Of a stretch of 64,000 nt of DNA, positions 13,540-23,543 are shown piece after piece; the stretch's first letter is position 1; each line of letters opens with the position of its first letter. A model generated the notes under the pieces. That model ran no database searches and was not told where the DNA came from. It saw only the letters and a program-made list of their open reading frames with translations. The position numbers and the translations under genes were made by a program. Source of the DNA: Linepithema humile (taxonomy: Eukaryota > Arthropoda > Insecta > Hymenoptera > Formicidae); the NCBI RefSeq assembly GCF_040581485.1, contig NC_090132.1, positions 22,722,911 to 22,786,910 on the forward strand. Reading direction: 5' to 3'.

Positions 13540-14230
13540 TTAGAGTTACAGATTCATAATATAAATTTCCGAAGAGATCACAGTTTATTGGGAGTAGAAC
13601 AGTCGTGATAAAAAATCTCATTATATAAAGAAAAATTGGCCAAGAAATTGGAAATTCGGAGAAAAAATGTACAGAAACAAAGTCTTGTTTCTTATGAAGA
13701 TGTGACCCTTCCTTCCCTTCGTATAAAACTGAGCTCAATGAAGTAATTTGTGAAGGCAATGGATAAGGATAGAGCGCAGGATTTATCTATCTTGGATCCA
13801 AATTTCTTTGACTATCAGATGTAAAAATAAAAAAAAGATGTATTTGTTGGTTCAAAAATAAGAGAATTGAAAAAAGATACAAAATTTGACGAATATCTCA
13901 CCGAAAAAAAGAATTTTGTAACAATTCCTTGCCTGGAATTGTTTCAAAAAAGTAATAGACAATTTTCTTGGTAGAAACAGGTCTAATTTGGTTAGCCAGA
14001 TGTTAAATGTATACCATGATTTAGGATGCAATATGTCTTTGGAAATTCTGCAGTGTTTTTGTCCTTCCTTCTTCACATCTAAACTTTTTTCCAGAGACTT
14101 GTAACGACGTCTCACAACAGACGAACATGTGGTGAGCATGTGGTGTTTCATAAAGCCATAAGACTCTAACCATTGAGAAGCGATATGAAAAAAAGTGAAC
14201 AGCTATTTTATTACAGCCACACAAACACTC
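13540..14230 (+). pseudogene. Decayed copy of a multi-copy insect protein gene
   Basis: Plus-strand frames hold ordered fragments of a protein family that I recall as present in many copies in ants and other arthropods, often annotated only as uncharacterised. In order: a 'HYIKKNWP' block near 13620-13650; 'LPSLRIKLSSMK' then 'FVKAMDK' near 13710-13765; 'FVGSKIRELKKDTKFDEYL' near 13840-13900; and 'SNLVSQMLNVYHDLGCNMSL' near 13980-14042. These are split by several stops and at least two frameshifts, so the copy is dead. The family assignment rests on memory of the conserved blocks and has not been searched. Minus-strand open frames here are shadows. Confidence 0.65.
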
Positions 14231-14905
14231 GCTTCAACTCGCTTAAAATTGACTGTCAGTTAATTAAATAACTGGTATGATCTAAGCCTAAAATGTTGAC
14301 TGATTTCTACTAATCATCATAAGAGACAATAATGATATACACAAAAAAACGAAAATAAAGTTCTTGGGTTAAAAAATTCTTAAATTCGTCATTTTTCATA
14401 AAATATACATATTTTGAAATTTTGTAAAACAATTTAATATTTTGATTTTGTAATCTATAAAATTTGAACAACATAATTAAAAGTAAGTGATATTTTGTGT
14501 GTTTTGTATTATAATGTTTTATAGTATTGGAAAATAAACTAAAAACGCGTAAAAAAAATTAAAAATAATATTACTCGAAAACTATTTCTAATGGAAAAAA
14601 TAAACCAAATATATAAGGTAAATGTCCCAATTAGTGACAATGTCCCAATTTGTGACAATCGTGTCTTTTTTTCTCAATAAATCAATTAATATTGATCAAT
14701 GTTCATTCTAAAAATTGTGTTGGTATTTAAAATTGTACATATTATCTATTACAACGAATTATGAATAAAATTAAACGCTTTTGTAAAGGCTAAAATATTG
14801 TGATTATAAGCTGCCAACAGTGGCAAATCGAGCAGTTGCTTACTGATATCTTATGAGGCGATGACTATATCGACGGTCCCTCCGTCGATTAATTCCAGCT
14901 ATTAT
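14231..14905. other. AT-rich stretch without a gene
   Basis: No gene signal. A short direct duplication (tgtcccaattwgtgacaat) occurs at about 14626-14660. Confidence 0.45.
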
Positions 14906-14908
14906 TAA

Positions 14909-15024
14909 CCCATACAGTACAGAATATTGCAGCAACATTGCGGCGATATTGCAACATTCCAGCAACATTGCAAGAACATTGCAATATTGCCGCAATGTTG
15001 CTGCAATGTTTTGTGCTGTATGGG
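14909..15024. mobile_element. 116-bp inverted-repeat MITE with TAA target duplication
   Basis: The ends CCCATACAG and CTGTATGGG are inverted. The interior is built of TTGCAGCAACATT-like units on both strands. The element is flanked by TAA on both sides (14906-14908 and 15025-15027), the kind of 3-bp target used by PIF/Harbinger-type elements. It is non-coding. Confidence 0.7.
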
Positions 15025-15317
15025 TAAGCTAAAAGTGAATAAAAAATAAGCACCTAAAGTTAAGTAGATATTAAGGAACATTGTGAGTAAACTGAAAACG
15101 TCACAAAATACATATTTTTTTAGTTAATGCATGTGTCACTAATCGTTACTAAAAATATTTGTTTTTTCTTTATTATTGACAATCGAAACAAATATGATAT
15201 AAAACGATAAAACGTTCCTATTTTTAAAGAAGACATGTAATTTATAAATATCAATCATTATTGAATTAAGGAATGGCATCAATATCGCAACTTATCTTTC
15301 CAGAATTTAGAAAATTT

Positions 15318-15433
15318 CCAGATAGCACAACATATCCAAAAGACGTCTAGAGGATGTTTTTGGGATTACAAGACGTCCTCTGGATATCCTTCGGATATCC
15401 TTTAGATGTATTTTGGACATGTGTGCTGTCTGG
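15318..15433. repeat. 116-bp foldback repeat
   Basis: The outer arms CCAGATAGCAC...TCCAAAA and TTTTGGACATG...GTCTGG are inverted. Inside are GACGTC blocks and an inner palindromic 'ggatatccttcggatatcc' segment. It is probably a small MITE. A target duplication could not be assigned. Confidence 0.55.
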
Positions 15434-15973
15434 ATTAATACAAATACGAGTTCCTAATCTATAAATTGTCATGTTTAAGTCAATAATAGGGACACTCATG
15501 ATTCTGTACCAATTTGTGATACTCGGTAGAGTTTCTAACCTATTAATTGTCACGTGTGAGTATTAAAACACTCTTAATTCTTTATTCTAAATGATAAAAA
15601 GAAACACTGAAAATAAAACTTAAGTGATTAAAATAACAATAAATAGATATCATAAATGTATATAATAACGTTGTATTACTTTTTTCTTTTTGTATTCAAT
15701 AAAAATACTTAATGTCAAAATCGGTAATAAGTCAAAATTTTATGTCCATTTATGTTCATTATTTAGAGTGTCTCGCGAGACTTGTCCCACCGGGAACAGG
15801 GAGGTAGATGGGGTCAAAATAAATATAAAAGTCCTTTACGATATTCGCAATAATAAACGAGATATTAATTTTTACATTTGGACTAATGAGAGCGCGTCGA
15901 AAGAAGCGCTCTAGCTGCTCGAGATCTATCCCGGCCTAATCTATCATACATTGGCTGCGAGCGGCGCGTTAGA
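15434..15973. other. Flank of transposon nest, no gene
   Basis: AT-rich to about 15770, then GC-richer. A 74-codon open frame at 15690-15914 shows no family resemblance or splice context, and I do not call it. Confidence 0.4.
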
Positions 15974-15981
15974 GAGGCAAG

Positions 15982-16832
15982 GAGAGGGGTTCAACTATCT
16001 ACATTCCCATTTGCCAACAGCTTCGTTTGCCCACAACATTTTGCTGACAGCTTCAATTGCCGACATTCCCGATTGCCTACAGAGCGATTGTCTACAAGCA
16101 TTATTGCGCACATTTAAAAATTAAAAATACAAACGTACGTTTGCACACGAGACATTATTGCACACATACACATTGCGCACATGACATTATTGCGCTTTGT
16201 GTAGAAACTCGTAAACCCATGTTGAACCTCGCTTTGTTTGAAATTTCACGCGTAGGCGGCGGAGGACTTCGCCCCTACGGAGCGAAGCCTGTCCCCCGCG
16301 TAAAACAAATAACAAATCCTACTCAGGTTATACCTAACAAGGTAAACCTAACAAGATGAACCAAGGTTCACAAACAAAGTTGTAAACCCATATTGAACCT
16401 CGTTTTGCATGGAAAGAATATGCGCAACAATATTATGTGCGCAATAATGTCATATGTGCAATGTGTATGTGTGCAATAATGTCTTGTGTGAAATGTACGT
16501 TTGTATTTTTAATTTTTAAATGTGCGCAATAATATTATGTGTACAATGTGTATGTGCGCAATAATATTATGTGTGCAATGTTATGTGCGCAATAATGTCA
16601 TGTGTGCAATGTGTATGTGCGCAATAATGTCATGTGTGCAATGTGTATGTGTGCAATAATGTTTTGTGTGCAAACGTACGTTTGTATTTTTAATTTTTAA
16701 ATGTGCGCAATAATGCTTGTAGGTAATTGCTCTGTAGGCAATCGGGAATGTCAGCAATTGAAGCTGTCGGCAAAATGTTGTGGGCAAACGAAACTGTTGG
16801 CAAATGGGAATGTAGGCAGTTGAGACTCTCCC
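15982..16832. mobile_element. 851-bp non-autonomous element with 8-bp target duplication
   Basis: A long terminal inverted repeat, about 180 bp per arm, starts GAGAGGGGTTCAACT on the left and closes with the diverged complement ending AGTTGAGACTCTCCC. The direct repeat GAGGCAAG flanks both ends (15974-15981 and 16833-16840), a clear 8-bp target duplication. Eight-bp duplications are made by hAT and P superfamily elements. Here the duplication is GC-rich and lacks the usual hAT consensus, so P-like is plausible but not proven. The middle carries tandem TG-rich units. No transposase is encoded. Confidence 0.8.
16420..16680. repeat. Tandem array of ~30-bp TG-rich units inside the element
   Basis: Units of the form GCGCAATAATGTCATGTGTG followed by CAATGTGTATGT recur several times with small changes. 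They are bounded by inverted copies of 'aaacgtacgtttgtattttt'. The array is part of the surrounding transposon interior. Confidence 0.75.
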
Positions 16833-16840
16833 GAGGCAAG

Positions 16841-17458
16841 AGGGGAAACCAGTGTTCCGATTAGTGACCGGTTTGTTTGCGCATGTGCAGCCATACGGCG
16901 TCAGTAAAGTGTCTCGTACATATAAAAAGAGGCACCGTTACCCAGCTTCATTTAAAGTAATAAAAATTTTTTTAATGTATTAAAAAATAAAATATATATA
17001 CATATATATATGTACAAAAATATATTATATATATATATAATTTAATTATTTTATAAATTTCAATTATAATAAATAAAAAAGCCTTACCTTATTTTTATTT
17101 TCCTAACCTCATCCTGTCAAAAGTCCCGCGTAAAGTCCTGCACACGACGTGTGTCGGCACTGCATTTCCATCGCCGCGCAAGCGCAAAGCCACATATACG
17201 CTAAGCAACCGGTCCCTAACATGGACATAGGAATATAGGGACGGAGTGTAACGTCGCGAGGGGAAAACCACTGAAGGAAAGGGACGAAGTAAACTGTGCA
17301 CATTTTTGATTGGCTACTATTTGACGCAAGTGCAGTTGGTCATTATTTGACGCAAAAATATTATGCAATTTGGGCAGATATAATGAGCATTTTAAGTTAT
17401 ATCAAGAAAAAACATTAATTAAAATTGTTATTTTAAATATATTTTGTGAATATAAAAA
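16841..17458. promoter_or_regulatory. Upstream region of the THAP gene
   Basis: Mixed GC content with a short AT-rich block at 16960-17060. It includes 'gcgcatgtgcagc' and 'gtacatataaaaaga' (a possible TATA-like site near 16918). No firm transcription start can be set. Minus-strand open frames at 17095-17303 overlap one another in two frames and have no recognisable content. Confidence 0.3.
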
Positions 17459-17837
17459 ATGGTGCAGTGTTTTGTACAGTCTTGTAAAAATAGATCCGAC
17501 TATCAAAATTGGAAACAAAGTAATAGCGGAAATAATGTAAAAATAACATTTCACAGGTATTGAAATTATTTATTCATATTAAAGTTAATATTATATGTTT
17601 AAAGTAATATTATATATTTTATTTTAAGAGTATAAGTTGTTAAAAATATTGTTTTTTTTTCTTAGTTTTCCCAAAGATCCTAAAACTCGTACATTGTGGT
17701 TAAATATTTTGGAAATAAGTTCATCATCTATCCCAAGTACAGCTCGTATTTGCTCTGTCCACTTTGAAGAGAAATTCTTTGACAGAACATGTTTGATAAC
17801 TCGACTTAGACGAAATGCATTACCTAGTGTATATTAA
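17459..17837 (+). CDS. THAP-domain protein, single-domain, two exons
   Basis: Coding exons 17459-17556 and 17666-17837 join (AG|T) into 89 residues that form one THAP zinc-finger domain and nothing else. The zinc ligands of the C2CH motif are visible: C4, C9, C62 and H65 (C-S-V-H-F). Also present are F34-P35, W44, and the closing ALPSVY, which matches the family's AVPTIF box at 84-89. THAP domains bind specific DNA. They occur in cell-cycle regulators and at the N-terminus of P-element-type transposases. The stop lies only a few bases before a copy of a transposon terminal repeat (17842 onward), so the protein may have been truncated by an insertion, or the module may be a transposase remnant. 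Confidence 0.7.
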
Positions 17838-17841
17838 CAAC

Positions 17842-17978
17842 AGGGGAGGATCTCAACTGCCTACATTCCCATTTGCCAACAGCTTCGTTTGCCCACAACA
17901 TTTTACCGACAGCTTCAATTGCCGACATTCCTGATTGCCTACAGAGCGATTGCCTACAAGCATTATTGCGCACATTTA
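17842..17978. mobile_element. Solo end of the 16-kb element family
   Basis: About 135 bp starting 'ggggaggatctcaactgcc' match the left arm of the element at 15982-16832 (shared block: cccatttgccaacagcttcg, ending gcgcacatttaaaa). There is no matching right end nearby, so this is a truncated copy. It begins within 5-8 bp of the THAP stop codon. Confidence 0.75.
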
Positions 17979-18065
17979 AAAAAGCAGGAAATGAATTTTT
18001 ATTCGTGCGTTGCACGTCGCTCGCCGCTCGCCGCTTCGCCGCTCTGGTCTGTTTGAGCCATGAGG

Positions 18066-18235
18066 GCCACTTTCTCCAACGTCGGTTAACTTTAACCGAC
18101 TGGTAACTTTTCAGAATAACCAACTAAAAACTCGAAACTTGTATATGTATATGTATATATAAGTTTCGAGTTTTAAGTTGGCTATTTTGAAAAGTTACCA
18201 GTCAGTTAAAGTTAACCGACGTTGGAAAAAGTGGC
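18066..18235. mobile_element. Foldback MITE upstream of SDR gene B
   Basis: Arms of about 75-80 bp (ccaacgtcggttaactttaa...ctcgaaactt) are inverted around a tatatgtatatgta loop, with a few mismatches. It is non-coding and lies about 120 bp upstream of the TATA box of SDR gene B. Confidence 0.75.
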
Positions 18236-18357
18236 TCTGATAGTATCTGGTTATCCTTCAACAACGTAATTTTTTATTTAGGACGAATATAAGGAAAGTG
18301 AAAATGCGAATATCTTGATAGAAGTACGTAGTCTCAAACGAAGCGAGTGTTGGACGC

Positions 18358-18364
18358 TATAAAA
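18358..18364 (+). promoter_or_regulatory. TATA box of SDR gene B
   Basis: TATAAAA sits in a locally GC-richer setting, with an initiator-like ttcaat about 25-30 bp downstream. It lies about 330 bp before the SDR B start codon. That start codon follows an acceptor (ttttcttcag), so a 5' UTR exon starting near 18390 would fit. Confidence 0.5.
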
Positions 18365-18693
18365 CGGCGTGTCGTATAACATTCAATAAAAGATATTAAA
18401 AATCATTATAATATCATATTTAGTGAAAAATAACAAAACATCAAATATCATCAACACGTATAACGCAAAATAGGAATTTCTATTACGTTCACAACTTGTA
18501 ATTTGAAACAGTGAATCGTCGAACTTTTGTTCTTGTCAGAGCAGATCGAAACAAGAATTGATATATCATAATAGAAAAGTGTGAATCATAATTAAGTAAA
18601 TAAAGGAGTTTTTCTTATCGGTCTATAGATATATTAAAAATACTAGTCATTAAAAATAATTCTTATTAAAAAAATTATTTTCTTCAGATAAAT

Positions 18694-20618
18694 ATGGTGC
18701 TATATGATAGCATGCTTCTTTTAGCAGAAATATTCGCGCTTTTTTTCAAAATTCCCTATTACATTTGCAAGGGTGTATATAAATTATTTGCTCCTGTGAA
18801 GAGAAAAAGTGTGGCTGATGAAATTGTTTTGGTAAGTATGTGTGCAAACCTCACAATATATTTATAATCTATAGCTGTAAAGAAAAGTGACTATCAATAG
18901 CTACTGCCATAGGTAACAGGCGCGGGTCACGGCATAGGAAAAGAACTAGCAATCGGTTATGCCTTGTTGGGAGCCACGGTAATATGTTGGGACATTAATG
19001 AAGAAACCAATGAACAGACAAAAAACGAGATCAAAGAAATGGGAAAAGACTCCGTATATGCATATCGGTTAACTAATAATTTCTGTTTCTTACAAATTCT
19101 GATAATATAAAAAATTTCAGATAATTTGTTCTCACAGTAAGTTAAATATCCCATATTAATTAAAATGTGATCGCATTTTACAGATGCGATATAACAGACA
19201 GAGAAGAAGTCTCTAGGGTAGCCGAAAAAGTGAAAAAAGAAGTGGGCGACATCACTATTCTAATCAATAATGCAGGCGTAGCAACGATAAAAACATGTTT
19301 AAACCATAGCAATGATGAAATTACGAGAATCATAAATGTAAATTTTATCGCGCATTATTGGGTAAGTTACATATCTCGCGATATCTTTTTTAAAGTTATA
19401 CAATATATAAAATAATTGTTAATGTGCGCTTTATATTATTATATGTTTGGAAACAAATAGCTAAATTAACTCTTAGTTGAAGTATGTACATATTAAAAGC
19501 TTAACAGAAGCAAAAGTATAATAAGCTATTGCTATACTGGAAAATTAGACATAATTAGACATAAAATCTTTCAGACATTGCGTGCATTCTTACCAAGTAT
19601 GATTGAAAAGAACCATGGTCACATCGTCGCAGTCTCATCACTATTAGCACTTGTAACATCAATGTATACGACAGTTTACTCTCCTACAAAATCCGCAGTC
19701 AGAAGTAATTCAACTCATATTAAAAGATTATAATCTTTCATATAATAATTTAATAAATATTTGAAATAACTTACAATACGGCTATATGATTATATCATAT
19801 TATTAAATATTCAGTATATGCTATTTATATATTAATTCGATGGAGTATCATACGAGCCTTTCTCTTATATGTATTTGATTCTATATATATATATATATAA
19901 GTATATATGCGCAGTATAAGCTATAAAACGCTGATAATACCGATAATGTCCTAACCTGTGATATGTATATTTCAGTACTTATGAACAGCCTCAGTGAAGA
20001 GTTGCGTTTGTCTAGTAAAGGAAAATCTTTGATTAAATTCACTACCATTTTCCCAGCTCTAGTGTTTAATGCATTGCCGTTCAAGCCAATAATGAGGTAA
20101 AGTTTTAACAATATGTCATTATAATAAATATTTTACGGTAACCAGAACAATATTATAAATTTTTTTTTTAATTTAATTATATTTTTGTCAATATAGATTT
20201 CCGAGTTTAATACCTTCACTATCACCAAAACAAGCTGCTTCATTAATAATCGATGCGCAAAGACAAAATTGCAGGGAAAAGAGTCTACCTTCTCATTTCC
20301 TACTATTATTGACGCTAATGGGGTATGTAAACAGCATAAATAACAATTCAATCAGTATATATTAATAATAATCATAATATTTGCAAATAAAATATTGCAA
20401 AACATAATAAAGCGTAAAGAGTTTCGTTGCGTTTGGATTTTTATTTATTAATGCAAATGCAGATACCATGCAAGTAATACATATTGTGAAATTATTATTT
20501 TTATATCCATATTTTCCATACATAATAAAAATATTATTTATATTGTAGATATCTTCCCAACAAGGTACAACAACGCTTAAAAGATTTCGTTGGTATGAGT
20601 GCCGAACCAGATGATTAA
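18694..20618 (+). CDS. SDR16C-type short-chain dehydrogenase, tandem copy B
   Basis: Paralogue of copies A and C with the same seven-exon plan. Exons: 18694-18831, 18913-19067, 19184-19361, 19575-19704, 19976-20096, 20197-20322 and 20549-20618, giving 305 residues. There is a hydrophobic N-terminal segment (~residues 7-24), then the cofactor loop TGAGHGIG at 48-55, NNAG at 126-129, N151, S179 and the catalytic Y192-S-P-T-K196. The tetrad is complete, so it should be an active NAD(P) oxidoreductase. It is the most diverged of the three: residues after NNAG (V-A-T-I-K) and around the active site (L-L-A-L-V-T-S-M) differ from A and C, suggesting another substrate. Exon 4 ends AGA A rather than AGA G, giving Ile where copies A and C have Gly. 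An AATAAA lies at 20756. Confidence 0.88.
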
Positions 20619-22340
20619 AAAATACAAAAGTTAGATCTTGCTATATAATTTTGCTATTACATTAGAAATATAAAAAAATATATGCGTTTCTTGATGCTTA
20701 TGTAATTTTATAACATAGTCAGTAACGAAAGTAACGAAACCTACGACGTGTAGGCAATAAATTTGTATGCAAACGAAGCTTTCTCGGATTCTCAGTAATG
20801 CATATACTTATAATTTGAACTTGGCCGGAGACACTACCGCGTCTCCTGATACTCACGAATGCATATACTTATAATAATATAGACATAAATTCTTGAATAG
20901 GGAATACATAGACTTTATATAGACTTTATACATAGACTTTATATTCTGAAAATAATAAAAGTACTTTGAATGTCTTATAAATTATAATTTTTTTGACATT
21001 ACATTTTTATTTCTCTCTGTGATGCCCTCTTCTTTCGTTCATAATATGTGAAACAATCTTAACATTAATGTAAGTAATGCTACGTTACGTAACTTACGTT
21101 ACGTAAACCCACAAATATATTGCACCATCTTTTATATAAAAAATTACATAATTTTACATATAATTATATAAAATTACATAATACGTTCTTACATTTTCTT
21201 ATTTTATTTGTCTAAAGAAATAGCACAAGTTATTCTTGCATTTTATGAATTTTAATGAACGAGGACTGATTTTAGACAGATAAAAACTGTACTTTTTTTT
21301 ACGTAAAAATTTGTTTTTCTGGGTCAAAAATTTATTTGCTTCTTGAATAACGCAACATACAAATTTATTTATAATTTTAACAAAATTGTAACAAAAAAAT
21401 TTGTTATAGAATTAAAATATACTATTGAGCTGTCTAATATTAAAAAAAATTGTATTATTGATACAAATATATTATTTTTAGACAAAATTTTCCATTTATT
21501 ACACAAGATTTAGTTTAGTTTAGTAAACATTAATTTTTATCTTGTAAAACTTTTAAAATGTTCAAAATTTTTACATTGTTATAACATTATATCAAATAAA
21601 CGCATTCTTATTGTGATTGTATATTGCTACTTAAAATATTAAATTAATTATTTTAAAAGCATATTTTAAAATTTATTTAGAATCGAAAATTCTAATATAA
21701 TAATATTATAATCACAAAATAATAAACAATTAAAATTAAAAATTGTTAAACATTGTTCAACTTGTGAATCGATATTATACTCGTATATTGTATTTTCCAT
21801 ATTTAATTTTAAACTTTTAAAATGTATATACAAAAAGTCAAAATTTTTTAATTTTTATTCTATATCTAATGATATTTTTTAAGCATTAAGTATTTTGACT
21901 AAAAATTTAAATTCGATTAATAAAGAACTTCGAAATAGCGCAAATAATTCTGTAACAATAAAAATATTAAGAAAGCAAAAGGCAATAAGAACAAAAAAAA
22001 CGTAAATGTATATGCGCAAAAAAACAATTTATTGTCAATAAAAATATAAAAATTGATACAAAATAAACGAAATCGTTTCGATTCGATTTTTATTGACAAT
22101 ACATTGTATTTTGCGTTTCAACATCTGCGTTCTTTAATTCTTATTGCTTGCTTTACTCTTTTAATAAACAACTTTGGGCTTGAATAATATTTTTGATGTT
22201 ATAAAAAAATTGATGGTTTTACGTTGAAAAATAGTTTTACGTACATTACATATATTCATTTCCAAAAGAAACTTAGGACTTCATACAATTATTCATTTTT
22301 CGTTTTACCGTTCACCAGAATATATTAGCATAATAAATTC
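20619..22340. other. Intergenic region between SDR genes B and C
   Basis: AT-rich, no gene. It holds a short duplicated 'atgcatatacttataat' at ~20800 and ~20863, 'gactttata' repeats near 20910-20945, and a local palindromic 'acgttacgtaacttacgttacgta' at ~21083-21106. Confidence 0.5.
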
Positions 22341-23114
22341 TCATTCAATTTCGTTTATACATGCTTATATGGTGTGTTGCACAACGAGGTGAAGACGAGG
22401 AAGAACAGGCCTTCAACAAGTTAATCGATCGTCACAAGTATAACTACAATCACATAAATATAAGCAAGTTCACTCGGACACCTCAGTTCTTGTTTAGTTC
22501 GTGCGAGGAAACGCACGTAGAAATACACGTCGTATCCATTATAAAATTTCGTAAGTTCTATACGATAGACAGTTTAAAGAAAATAAGATAATTAAAGTGC
22601 AAGTGTCTAGAACCAGCAAATACTGAATTAAAAAAGTATGTATTTTTAACATAAAAAGATACTATTTAATTCTTCGTATCTTTTTAGAATAATTATTAAG
22701 AAAAAAAAATTACTTAGTATTTGAAACAAGGACATGCAGTGTTTTAAAAATAATTTATACAATTTATTTCTGCATATATAATATCCACAAAGTGAATCTT
22801 TGTTAAAATTGTACATTAATTAACATTTAAAATATATCTTTACGACTTTTTTTTGTATTAATTTATAAAATCTTTTCCGCGACATTGTGTGTTTGGTTTT
22901 TATAATCTTTTTTGTTCGCGGTCAAAATAAATCCACTCGTAAATTTTTGTCTTGCTTTAAGTAACTTTTTTTTCTTCAATATTTTAAAATCCAAAAAAAT
23001 GACAGATTTTTCAGAAATTGCTAGAACCGATTGACAACGACAGAAACAAAAAGATATTGAAAACATGTGATCAAAAACTAATAATTTAAAGATGTATAAT
23101 TTTCTAAGCTGATA
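22341..23114 (+). promoter_or_regulatory. Possible 5' region of SDR gene C
   Basis: A patch of balanced base composition at 22360-22560 carries a 76-codon open frame without recognisable content. It includes a possible donor (CACAA|GTATAA, ~22437). Because the SDR C start codon lies 6 bp after an acceptor, this patch could be its 5' UTR exon. That is a guess from position only. Confidence 0.2.
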
Positions 23115-23355
23115 TAACGTTCTAATATCGATTCGTGTTGCTGATACGAATTTTTATATTCTCATAATGTCAATTATTTTAAAATAATGATATTAATTAT
23201 TTTTATACACAGAGCTTATATTTATAAGTTATCTTATATAACTTATAAATATAAGCTCTGTGTATAAAAATAATTAATATCATTATTTTAAAATAATTGA
23301 CATTATGAGAATATAAAAATTCGTATCAGCAACACGAATCGATATTAGAACGTTA
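23115..23355. mobile_element. Perfect 241-bp foldback element upstream of SDR gene C
   Basis: Two 118-bp arms (23115-23232 and 23238-23355) are exact reverse complements by eye, with a 5-nt loop. The ends are TAACGTTC...GAACGTTA, flanked by TA on both sides (23113-23114 and 23356-23357), as for mariner-type MITEs. The lack of any arm mismatch points to a very recent insertion, or to conversion between the arms. Confidence 0.85.
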
Positions 23356-23543
23356 TATGAATTGTTGACATATGTCTTCATACACATGTGTTTTCATATT
23401 ACAAATTTTGAAAACAAATTTTCGAAATATGAAGGTCTATCAACTGCTGAAATTTGTATCTTCAGTTTATTGATAATCTATTGACGTTCAGTTAGTACTC
23501 GGTTATATTTTATGTAAGAAATTTATTCAATTTTCAGTCCATC

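Noticed and set aside
13466..14224. Three minus-strand open frames of 67-99 codons
   Set aside because: The plus strand of the same interval carries ordered fragments of a conserved protein family, so these frames are antisense shadows.
22361..22591. 76-codon plus-strand open frame before SDR gene C
   Set aside because: No recognisable content. At best it is part of a 5' UTR exon.
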